Shown in pieces: positions 1 to 7,800 of a stretch of 8,141 nt of DNA. The position numbers and the translations under genes were made by a program. The notes below the pieces were generated by a model. The model saw nothing but the letters and a program-made list of their open reading frames with translations. It was not told the origin of the DNA and searched no databases. The number at the start of each line of letters is the position of its first letter. The stretch's first letter is position 1. Source of the stretch: WSZY01 sp964559845 (lineage in GTDB: Bacteria; Pseudomonadota; Zetaproteobacteria; Mariprofundales; Mariprofundaceae); assembly GCA_964559845.1 (NCBI GenBank), contig CAZLJF010000072.1, positions 1 to 8,141 on the forward strand. The letters run 5' to 3'.

Positions 1-725
1 CTGTAAAAAGCTACCCCGTTCGGCTTGAAAAGGAGATCCTGGCCAGGATGCATGTTGCTGAGGATGCAAAAGCGGGCAGTTATGTCTGTCTTGAGGTTAG
101 TGATAACGGTGAAGGCATGGAGAGAAGCACACTGGAACGTGTGTTTGATCCCTTCTTTAGCACTCGCTTCACGGGACGGGGGCTTGGGCTGCCTGCAGTG
201 CGGGGGGTGGTGTTCGGGCATGGCGGTGCACTGAATATCGAAAGCAAGATCGGGCATGGAACGGTTGTTCGGGCCTATTTCCCATGTGCCGACTCCCGAA
301 GTGATTCGTTACAGGCAACAGTAGATGATTATACGGCTTCCATTATCGGCTGGAGCGGCCTGGGAACGGTGCTTGTTATTGATGGTGATGACACCTTGTT
401 GACAGTCGCATCCAATATGATTGAACGGACAGGTTTTCAGGTGCTGTGCGCCAGTAGTGGAGCAGAGGCTGTCAAGCTGTATCAGCAGTACCGGGAGCAG
501 ATTTCATTTGTACTGCTGGACTGGAGCATACCGGAGATGGATGGCGAGGCGGTTGTCCATGCACTTCGCCGGATTCAGCCGGATGTAAAGATATTACTCA
601 GTTCCGGTTACAGCAGGGAGCTGGTTATGCAGCATTTTACCACAAGGGATGTGTTTGATTTTATTCAGAAACCCTACTCCTTTGAACAGCTTAAGCACAA
701 GTTGCGTAAAGTGATAAATGCTTGA
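1..725 (+). CDS. Hybrid sensor histidine kinase, C-terminal part (HATPase end plus receiver domain), 5' truncated by the window
   Basis: The reading frame is open from base 3 to the TGA at 723-725, giving 240 residues with no start inside the window; the ATG at 48 is internal to a domain and is not the real start. Fragment residues about 30-95 are the second half of a GHKL ATPase domain: the ATP-lid box DNGEGM, then DPFFSTRFTGRGLGL (the F and G2 boxes) and a GHGG...GTVVRAYFP ending typical of PAS-type hybrid kinases. After a linker of about 25 residues comes a receiver domain (about 121-238) with phospho-acceptor Asp173 (codon 519-521) in LLDWSIPEMDG, the switch Ser in LLSSGYS and the conserved Lys in FIQKPY. 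The kinase would autophosphorylate on an upstream His and pass phosphate to this receiver. The sensory input and H-box lie outside the window, so the signal is unknown. One acidic-pocket residue is Gly (IDGDD) where Asp is usual. Confidence 0.9.
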   Translation, partial: VKSYPVRLEKEILARMHVAEDAKAGSYVCLEVSDNGEGMERSTLERVFDPFFSTRFTGRGLGLPAVRGVVFGHGGALNIESKIGHGTVVRAYFPCADSRSDSLQATVDDYTASIIGWSGLGTVLVIDGDDTLLTVASNMIERTGFQVLCASSGAEAVKLYQQYREQISFVLLDWSIPEMDGEAVVHALRRIQPDVKILLSSGYSRELVMQHFTTRDVFDFIQKPYSFEQLKHKLRKVINA

Positions 726-881
726 TGCTTTGCAGTTGCCAGTGGTGGCGGTAGTCTGCCCCGCCCTCGTGTTAACATGAAACAAATATAACGCGCATGT
801 TTTATTTCCATCCCCTGATATGAAATTATTGTCACGGGGTGAAAAAACATGTGCGTCAGGGGGCTCCGGAGGATTTGCAAG
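726..881 (+). other. Leader / intergenic region upstream of aspS
   Basis: This non-coding stretch separates the kinase gene from aspS. A GC-rich inverted pair (GGCGG near 747, CCGCC near 761) lies just after the kinase stop but has no T tract, so it is a weak terminator candidate at best. The TTAACA at 772-777 and TATAAC at 787-792 look promoter-like but are only 9 bases apart, so I do not call a promoter. Closer to the gene, CCCCTGA (812-818) can pair with either of two downstream partners, described among the findings. Nothing here looks like a tRNA or a small protein gene. Confidence 0.5.
868..873 (+). promoter_or_regulatory. Ribosome binding site of aspS
   Basis: GGAGGA lies 8 bases before the ATG at 882. 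It decides the start: the in-frame ATG at 849 would add 11 residues (MCVRGLRRICK) that do not fit the family and would place this strong Shine-Dalgarno inside the coding region. The site is part of the palindrome CTCCGGAG (864-871). Confidence 0.8.
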
Positions 882-2660
882 ATGAGTGAGCGCACACGCT
901 GTGGTGACTTTCGAAAAGAACAGATAGGCAGGAGTGTCCGCCTAAATGGCTGGGTGCAGACCAATCGTGACCATGGCGGTGTAGTTTTTCTTGATTTGCG
1001 TGACCGCTATGGCCTGGTTCAGGTGGTTGTACATCCTGATACCCCGGATGTTCATGCACTTGCACACTCGCTCAGACAGCAGGATGTTGTTGAAGTAAAA
1101 GGCGTGGTGATTGCCCGTGATGCCGAGGCAGTGAATCCGAAGCTGTTAACCGGTGAAATCGAGATCAAGGCCTCCTCCATTGTTGTGCAGAATCGTGCCG
1201 AGACACCACCCTTCCTGATCGAGGATGATTGCAATACGGGTGAGCAGCACCGTCTTGAATACCGCTATCTTGATCTGCGTCGTACGCCGATGCAGGCCAA
1301 TATGATTCTGCGCCACAAGGTCACTCATGCCGCGCGCAACTATCTGGATAGACAGGATTTTCTGGAAATTGAAACACCGATTCTGAACAAGTCCACACCG
1401 GAAGGCGCGCGTGACTACCTTGTTCCTTCACGCATCTATCCCGGCTCGTTCTATGCGCTGCCGCAGAGTCCGCAGATATTCAAGCAGCTTTTAATGGTGG
1501 CCGGTATGGATCGCTATTATCAGATTGCCCGCTGTTTCAGGGATGAGGATCTTCGTGCCGACCGCCAGCCTGAATTCACACAGGTGGATATTGAGATGTC
1601 CTTTGTTACTCAGGATGATGTGATGGCAATGGCTGAAGGGCTGGTTTCGGCTATGTTTAAGGAGGGTCTGGGTATCAGGCTGGATACGCCATTTTCCCGT
1701 ATCACCTATCATGAAGCGATAGCAAAATATGGCCTTGATCGTCCCGATATGCGCTTTGGCCTGGAGCATGTCGATGTTACGGAGATCATGAAACAGGTCG
1801 AGTTCAAAGTGTTCCGTGAGCCGGCTGAGAAGGGCGGGCTGGTGAAGGTTCTGCGTGTGCCGGAAGGAGCCCGGCTGACACGTAAACAGATTGATGGCTA
1901 TACCGATTATGTCGGCATCTATGGCGCCAGGGGGCTTGCCTGGATCAAGGTAAATGACAAGGCCGATGTTGCAAACGGATTGCAGTCCCCGATTGTGAAG
2001 TTCCTGCCGGAAGATGTACTCAGGCAGTTGCTCTCTGCTTGTGATGCGGAGAATGGCGATATCCTCTTCTTCGGTGCCGGCGATGCCAAGGTGGTTAATG
2101 ATGCGCTGGGGCATCTGCGGGTGAAGATCGGCCTTGATCTTGGCCTTGCTGAGGAAGGAAAGCACAGCTTTGTCTGGGTGGTGGATTTTCCGATGTTTGA
2201 GTGGAATCCGGATGAGCGACGCCTTGATGCACTGCATCACCCGTTTACATCGCCTTATCCTGAAGACCTGATGAAGATTGAGTCCAGCCCGCTTGAGATG
2301 CGCTCACAGGCCTATGATCTGGTCTGGAACGGTACCGAGATTGGTGGTGGCTCCATTCGTATCCATGATCGGGAGACGCAGCAGAAGGTGTTTGCTGCAC
2401 TGGGTATTTCCGAGGAAGAGGCGCAAGCGAAGTTCGGCTTCCTGCTTGAGGCGCTGAAGTATGGAGCACCGCCCCATGGCGGGCTTGCCTTTGGCCTGGA
2501 CCGGGTTCTGGCGTTGATGGTGGGAGCGGAATCGATTCGTGATGTGATTGCATTTCCGAAGACCCAGAAGGCGGCAGATCCGATGAGTGACGCCCCCTCC
2601 GAGGTGGCTGATGCACAGTGGAAAGAGCTTGGCTTGAGGAAGCGCAGAACGGCTGTTTGA
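882..2660 (+). CDS. aspS: Aspartyl-tRNA synthetase, bacterial type (possibly non-discriminating Asp/Asn)
   Basis: This class IIb aminoacyl-tRNA synthetase charges tRNA with aspartate in the cytoplasm. At 592 residues it matches the usual bacterial length (about 590). In order: an N-terminal OB-fold anticodon-binding domain (about 1-105, with NGWVQTNRDHGG and LDLRDRYG); class II motif 1 around 158-170 (FLEIETPILNKS) followed by the flipping loop TPEGARD; the aspartate pocket QSPQ (195-198); motif 2 at 217-236 (RCFRDEDLRADRQPEFTQVD); the bacterial GAD insertion domain (about 280-410); and motif 3 near 533-545 (GGLAFGLDRVLAL). The start at 882 is chosen for its GGAGGA site. Residue 31 is His where E. 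coli AspRS has Leu; His here is a feature of non-discriminating enzymes that also load tRNA-Asn, so the cell may make Asn-tRNA through GatCAB. It appears to lead a cluster with the two genes that follow. Identity is secure; tRNA specificity is inferred. Confidence 0.98.
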   Translation: MSERTRCGDFRKEQIGRSVRLNGWVQTNRDHGGVVFLDLRDRYGLVQVVVHPDTPDVHALAHSLRQQDVVEVKGVVIARDAEAVNPKLLTGEIEIKASSIVVQNRAETPPFLIEDDCNTGEQHRLEYRYLDLRRTPMQANMILRHKVTHAARNYLDRQDFLEIETPILNKSTPEGARDYLVPSRIYPGSFYALPQSPQIFKQLLMVAGMDRYYQIARCFRDEDLRADRQPEFTQVDIEMSFVTQDDVMAMAEGLVSAMFKEGLGIRLDTPFSRITYHEAIAKYGLDRPDMRFGLEHVDVTEIMKQVEFKVFREPAEKGGLVKVLRVPEGARLTRKQIDGYTDYVGIYGARGLAWIKVNDKADVANGLQSPIVKFLPEDVLRQLLSACDAENGDILFFGAGDAKVVNDALGHLRVKIGLDLGLAEEGKHSFVWVVDFPMFEWNPDERRLDALHHPFTSPYPEDLMKIESSPLEMRSQAYDLVWNGTEIGGGSIRIHDRETQQKVFAALGISEEEAQAKFGFLLEALKYGAPPHGGLAFGLDRVLALMVGAESIRDVIAFPKTQKAADPMSDAPSEVADAQWKELGLRKRRTAV

Positions 2661-2692
2661 CAATTTGAGGCTTCGAGCAGATTCTTAGTGAT

Positions 2693-2995
2693 ATGTTTGT
2701 TTCCATCATGAAATACCTGACTGTTGCCATGTTTGCAGTCCTGCTCTGCTCGTGTGCAGCCAAGCCCCCTGTTCAGGAGATGGCCGAGGCACGGTCGGCT
2801 ATCGAAAGGGCTCAGCAGTTGGAGAATAAAGGCTTAAGGGCAAACAGGATGCTCAAGAGTGCTGAGCAGAGCCTGGAAGAGGCAGCAGCGGCGATTGATG
2901 CAAGGCATTATGATATGGCGCGACACAAGGCGGTTGAGGCGAAACGGAAGGCGCAGCTTGCTGCAAAAATCAGGCATGCTCCTTCCGATAGATAA
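2693..2995 (+). CDS. Small DUF4398-like lipoprotein
   Basis: This is a 100-residue predicted lipoprotein of unknown function. A hydrophobic signal segment (residues 8-18) leads into a lipobox LCSC, with Cys21 as the likely lipidated residue. The mature part is alanine- and glutamate-rich and almost certainly helical, with the pattern seen in DUF4398 proteins: one helix with A..AIERAQQL, then LKSAEQSLEEAAAAI, then Y..AR..A.EAKRKAQLA. Such proteins are thought to sit in the envelope, often near OmpA-like proteins; none is visible here. The start is uncertain: ATG 2693 and ATG 2708 both lack a good Shine-Dalgarno, and the second would give a more classical MKYL... signal peptide of 15 residues before the Cys. 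It lies 32 bases after aspS and 35 before icd, so it may be co-transcribed and translated weakly. Its retention outside or inside the outer membrane cannot be judged beyond Ala at positions +2 and +3. Confidence 0.8.
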   Translation: MFVSIMKYLTVAMFAVLLCSCAAKPPVQEMAEARSAIERAQQLENKGLRANRMLKSAEQSLEEAAAAIDARHYDMARHKAVEAKRKAQLAAKIRHAPSDR

Positions 2996-3020
2996 CAGTT
3001 AAAAACAGAGAGTAGAGCAC

Positions 3021-3024
3021 GAGG
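3021..3024 (+). promoter_or_regulatory. Ribosome binding site of icd
   Basis: GAGG lies 6 bases before the ATG at 3031 and supports that start. A TTG two codons upstream (3025) is in frame, but it directly abuts the GAGG and so is unlikely to be used. Confidence 0.65.
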
Positions 3025-3030
3025 TTGGTT

Positions 3031-4773
3031 ATGGCTTTTGACAAGATTCGCATCCCTGAAACGGGCGAGAAAATTACCATGGGAGATGATGGCAAGCTGA
3101 ATGTTCCCGACCAGCCGATTGTCACCTTTATTGAGGGTGATGGTACCGGCCGTGATATCTGGCGTGCATCCCGGCGTGTTCTTGATGCGGCAGTTGAGAA
3201 GGCCTACGGGGGTAAACGCAAGATTGCCTGGATGGAAGTGTTTGCCGGTGAGAAGTCATGGAACATGTATGGGAAGACAGATGATGCATGGCTGCCTCAG
3301 GAGACACTGGATGCCTTCAATGAATATCTTATCGGCATCAAAGGGCCGCTGACAACACCGATTGGCGGCGGTATCACCTCCCTGAATGTGGCGCTGCGGC
3401 AGAAGCTGGATCTCTATACCTGCCTGCGTCCGGTGAAATATTTCGATGGTGTCCCTTCGCCGGTGAAACGGCCTGAAGATGTGGATATGGTGATCTTCCG
3501 TGAAAACTCCGAAGATATCTATGCCGGTATCGAGTGGCCTGCCGGCTCGGATGAGGTAAAAAAGGTAATTGCTTTTCTGCAGGACGAGATGGGTGTATCC
3601 AAGATTCGTTTCCCTGAAACCTCCGGTATCGGCATCAAGCCCGTTTCCCGTGAAGGAACCGAGCGTCTGGTTCGTGCAGCGATCCAGTATGCGATTGATA
3701 ACAATCGCAAGTCGGTCACCCTTGTCCACAAGGGTAACATCATGAAGTTCACCGAGGGCGGTTTCCGCAACTGGGGTTATGAGCTTGCCAAGAAGGAGTT
3801 TGGTGCGGTTGAGATTGATGGCGGGCCATGGTGTAAGCTGCCTGACGGGATTGTCATCAAGGATGCGATTGCCGATATTGCACTGCAGCAAGTGCTGACG
3901 CGTGCAACCGAGTTCGATGTGATCGCGACACTGAACCTTAATGGTGACTATTTGTCGGATGCGCTGGCTGCACAGGTGGGCGGTATCGGTATTGCGCCGG
4001 GTGCAAACATCAACTACAGCTCAGGTCATGCCATCTTTGAGGCGACCCACGGCACGGCGCCGAAATATGCCGATAAGGATATGGTGAACCCTTCATCTGT
4101 CATTCTTTCCGGCGAGATGATGCTGCGTTATATGGGCTGGACCGAGGCGGCTGATCTGATTCTTAAGGGTATCAATGGTTCGATTGCCGCCAAGACGGTA
4201 ACCTATGATTTTGAAAGGCTTATGAAGGGGGCTACCAAGCTTTCCACTTCCGCGTTTGGTGATGCGGTGATCAGCCACATGGATGATGTTGCCCTCTCCG
4301 ATCAGGAGACGGATCAGTACGATGAGCTGGCGGCGAAATTCAAGGAACTGTTTGAGACAGGTGCAGAGAAGTCTGCCGAGTTTGCCCAGATCGCGATGGA
4401 GAAGGCACGCCAGCAGTTGACAGCAGCAGGCGCTGTCAGTGAAGAGCAGGGGCTGAAATTGAAAAAGTTTCTGGAGCGCGACTTTGGCCAGATAGCTGAA
4501 ACAGTGCGCGACGAGGCAAAGATCAAGCTGAACCCTTCACGACTTGGTACCGGCGCGTTGGCATCCATTTCATCACTGCTGGAAGCAGCCGGTTCCGCGC
4601 TTACCAACGCTGCATCAAAAGCGAAAGAGTCGTTGGCCTGTCGTTCAGGTGAAATCACCGCTGCAGGGACTTTGACCTGTGTAGCCTGCGGCCATGAGAT
4701 GCACTTCAGGAAGACCGGGCGCATTCCGCCATGTCCGAAGTGTCATAAAACAGAATTCAATAAGAGCTATTGA
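3031..4773 (+). CDS. icd: NADP-dependent isocitrate dehydrogenase fused to a C-terminal DUF1451-like zinc ribbon
   Basis: This TCA-cycle enzyme converts isocitrate and NADP+ to 2-oxoglutarate, CO2 and NADPH. At 580 residues it is about 160 longer than E. coli Icd (416). Residues 1 to about 417 cover the whole catalytic domain: Ser117 in GGGITSLNVALRQ (the serine phosphorylated by AceK in E. coli), substrate residues Asn119, Arg123, Arg133, Arg157, Tyr164 and Lys234, metal-binding Asp306 and Asp310 in NLNGDYLSD, and cofactor motif HGTAPKY (340-346). Lys345, Tyr346, Tyr392 and Arg396 match the E. coli set that selects NADP+ over NAD+. Residues about 425-535 are charged, Ala/Glu/Lys-rich and probably helical. 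Residues 541-580 form a zinc ribbon with Cys550, Cys553, Cys568 and Cys571 (LTCVACG ... PPCPKCH), closely resembling the end of DUF1451/YbeL-like proteins. The frame is continuous and codon use does not change at the junction. The role of the extension is unknown. The gene ends just before a strong terminator. Confidence 0.96.
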   Translation: MAFDKIRIPETGEKITMGDDGKLNVPDQPIVTFIEGDGTGRDIWRASRRVLDAAVEKAYGGKRKIAWMEVFAGEKSWNMYGKTDDAWLPQETLDAFNEYLIGIKGPLTTPIGGGITSLNVALRQKLDLYTCLRPVKYFDGVPSPVKRPEDVDMVIFRENSEDIYAGIEWPAGSDEVKKVIAFLQDEMGVSKIRFPETSGIGIKPVSREGTERLVRAAIQYAIDNNRKSVTLVHKGNIMKFTEGGFRNWGYELAKKEFGAVEIDGGPWCKLPDGIVIKDAIADIALQQVLTRATEFDVIATLNLNGDYLSDALAAQVGGIGIAPGANINYSSGHAIFEATHGTAPKYADKDMVNPSSVILSGEMMLRYMGWTEAADLILKGINGSIAAKTVTYDFERLMKGATKLSTSAFGDAVISHMDDVALSDQETDQYDELAAKFKELFETGAEKSAEFAQIAMEKARQQLTAAGAVSEEQGLKLKKFLERDFGQIAETVRDEAKIKLNPSRLGTGALASISSLLEAAGSALTNAASKAKESLACRSGEITAAGTLTCVACGHEMHFRKTGRIPPCPKCHKTEFNKSY

Positions 4774-4788
4774 TTTTTGATCTTAAAT

Positions 4789-4816
4789 AAAAAGCGGGGC
4801 ATTTGCCCCGCTTTTT
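4789..4816. terminator. Bidirectional intrinsic terminator between icd and the efflux operon
   Basis: A perfect 12-bp inverted repeat (AAAAAGCGGGGC at 4789-4800, GCCCCGCTTTTT at 4805-4816) surrounds an ATTT loop. The G+C-rich core (GCGGGGC) is flanked by an A tract on one side and a T tract on the other, so transcripts from either strand end in a hairpin plus U run. It lies 15 bases after the icd stop and 37 bases beyond the stop of the convergent RND gene, as expected for a shared terminator. Confidence 0.93.
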
Positions 4817-4853
4817 ATGCATCATACACAATCAGCCGGATGGGTGTTCTTTC

Positions 4854-7800
4854 TTATTCGCTCCTAAAATCTTTGTTGTTTCTAAAATATTCATACAGAC
4901 AAGGCAGTACGAACAGTGTCAACAAAGTGGAAGAGAGCAGTCCGCCCGTCACCACCGTAGCCAATGGTCTTTGAATTTCTGAGCCAACACCTGTTGCCAA
5001 CAACAGAGGCACAAGACCGAGGCCTGCAATCATGGCAGTCATTAACACCGGTCTTAAACGACTCTCGGCACCATTGCGAATGGCTTTATTTATATCACTG
5101 CAATCAGCCAGATGCCTGTTGATCGCATCAACCAGCACTACGCCGTTGAGTACGGCCACCCCGAACAATGCAATAAAGCCGATGCTTGATGGTACAGACA
5201 GATATTGGCCTGATACAAACAGAGCCAGAATTCCTCCAATCAATGCCATTGGAACATTGAGCATAATCAGTGCTGCCTGGCCTACCGAATGAAACATAAA
5301 ATAGAGCAGCAGGAAAATCATCAGCAGTGACAGCGGCACAACAACCATCAACCTGGCTTGAGCCCGTTGCTGATTCTCGAACTGACCGCCAAACACCACC
5401 GTGTAACCAGTCGGCAGGTCAATCTCACTTTGAATGCGTTGATCCAGTTCAGTCACAAGGCTGCCCATATCGCGTCCTTCAACATTACTTTGAATGACGA
5501 TGCGACGTTGTACGTCATCACGTTTAATCATTGGAGGACCCTGTTCCACACCGATAGAAGCCACATCTTCGAGTCGAACCCAGGCACCATCCGGAGCTTG
5601 CAGAATAAGATTACCAATAACTTCGGAGTTGTTACGATAATCTTTGTCCAATCGCACATAAATATCATAATGCTCATTCCCCTGAATAATCTGTCCGGCA
5701 GATGCGCCGCCGATGGCATCAGAAACCAGCGTCATCACATCATCCACCGGAATGCCATAACGATCTAATTTACTGCGATCCGGACGAATGACCAACTGTG
5801 CTTCACCGGCAATCTGCTCCATCTCCACATCGCGAGTGCCTTCAACACTCCGTGCCAGTTTCTCAATCTCTTTACCCTTTTCTGCCAGCACTTTCAGATC
5901 AGGCCCGAAAAGTTTGATGGCCAGTGCAGCTTTCACACCGGATAACAGTTCATCGACACGCATGGCAATCGGCTGGGTGAAAGAGAACAGAAGACCCGGT
6001 ACAACCTCCATCTTTTCGCGCATCAGGCTCTGTAATGTTTTTCTGTCAGAAGCACTTGTCCACTCTGAAACAGGTAACAGCCCCACAAATAGTTCTATAT
6101 TCGATACTGGCTCGGGATCACCGCCAATTTCAGCTCGTCCTGTTCGAGCGGAAACGTATGTGATTTCCGGAAAGTTCTCGATCAGTACCCGTTCCAGTTT
6201 TTTACCTACATTTTTGGCAAACTCCAATGAAGAAGATGGAGCCAGCGTCACACGAATGGCAACCGTTCCCTCTTCAAGCTCAGGCACAAACTCGGTTCCA
6301 AGAAAGGGAACAGTTGCAAGTGTTACGACAAAAGCTGCTGCTGCACCACCAATCACCTTCTTGCGAGCTGTAAGAGCGCGTTCAAGCAATCCATGATATG
6401 CACGTGCAATCGGTGCCAGAATCGGACTCTCCTTGTGAACCACACCCTTGGTGAAGGCATAGGTTGCCAGCACAGGCATCACGAAAATCGCTACCAATAG
6501 TGATGCAAACATGGCAAAGCAGATCGATAGCGCCATCGGCGTAAACATCTTGCCTTCCACTCCTTCCAGCGAGAACAAGGGCATAAACACCAACAGGATG
6601 ATGAGTACGGCAAATAACACCGGGCGTGCTACTTCTTTTGAAGCTTCGGTGACACACATGGCAATGGCATGGTCTCCCTCTTGTGTTTTTTCCAGGTGCT
6701 TAAAGATATTTTCTACCATCACCACAGAGCCATCGACCATCATACCGATCGCAATAGCCAAACCGCCAAGACTCATCAGGTTTGCGGAGATGCCGTAGTG
6801 CTGCATCACTGCCAAAGCCGCCAGAATCGAGATCGGAACTGACAGCAGTACCAGAGTGGCAGCACGTACATTCATCAAAAACAGAAACAGGACAATGATG
6901 ATCAGCATAAAGGCTTCCATGAGTGCTTTTTCTACTGTCCACACTGCCCTGTTGATCAAATCAGACTGATCATAGAAAGGTTGGATCGTGACTCCCTCAG
7001 GCATCGATTTCTGTACAATCTGCAATCGTGATTTCACATCATCGATGGTGTTTTTTGTATTGGCACCAAATCGTTTCATGACAATACCAACAACAACTTC
7101 CCCAAGCTGTTTAATATTGCCATCCTCAAGACGTTCAGTCATGGTGACTGCGCCCTGACGGATCTCTCCGCCAAATTTTACAGTTGCCACATCACGTACA
7201 CGAATCGATGTGCCATTGACTGTTTTGACCGGGATTGCTTCAATAGCCTGAAGGCCATCTTCCCCACCGGGAACCCAGCCAACACCACGAATCACCAGTT
7301 GTTCATCCCCCTGTGGCAAGTACCAGCCACCGACATTGCGATTGTTTGCCTTAATGGAGTTCACGATATCATCGACATGCAGCTTATAGGCAAGCAATTG
7401 TTCAGGGTTAAGTTGCACCTGATATTGGCGCACCTCACCACCATAGGATAAAATTTCTGTTACGCCTTCAACCGGCATCAACATAAGTTTCACTATCCAG
7501 TCGTTAAGCGCTCTGAGTGTCAGTGCATCAAAACCTGCTTCCGGATCGGACTTGATAATATACTGAAACACCTGGCCAAGGCCGGATGTGTTCGGTCCTA
7601 TCTTGGGCGTTCCCGCCCATGCCGGAACAGCCTGACTGGCATCCTGAAGTTTCTGGAATACCAGTTGTCGGGCGAAGTAGATATCTGTTCCTTCCCTGAA
7701 CACAACAGTAATCACAGAGAGTCCTGTTTTGGAGATCGAACGTACCTCTTCAACATCCGGCAGTGCATACATCACCGCCTCAATCGGATAGGTGATCAAC

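Noticed and set aside
747..765. GGCGG...CCGCC hairpin as the terminator of the kinase gene
   Set aside because: The stem is short and no T run follows.
772..792. TTAACA and TATAAC as a promoter for aspS
   Set aside because: The two boxes are only 9 bases apart, far from the 16-18 expected for a sigma70 promoter.
849..881. Possible upstream start of aspS at ATG 849 adding 11 residues
   Set aside because: The added residues do not resemble AspRS N-termini and the strong GGAGGA site with correct spacing points to ATG 882.
1491..2240. 249-codon open frame on the - strand
   Set aside because: It lies entirely inside aspS, which has full family motifs, and its translation shows no recognisable domain; it is an antisense shadow.
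2245..2763. 172-codon open frame on the - strand spanning the aspS end and lipoprotein start
   Set aside because: It overlaps two better supported genes, is low in complexity (Ser/Pro/Gln/His-rich) and matches nothing I recognise.
3256..3891. 211-codon open frame on the - strand
   Set aside because: It is antisense to the conserved catalytic core of icd and has no recognisable protein features.
5788..6396. 202-codon Ser-rich open frame on the + strand
   Set aside because: It is antisense to the RND pump; the Ser/Thr/Ala-rich composition is what the complement of that coding frame produces.
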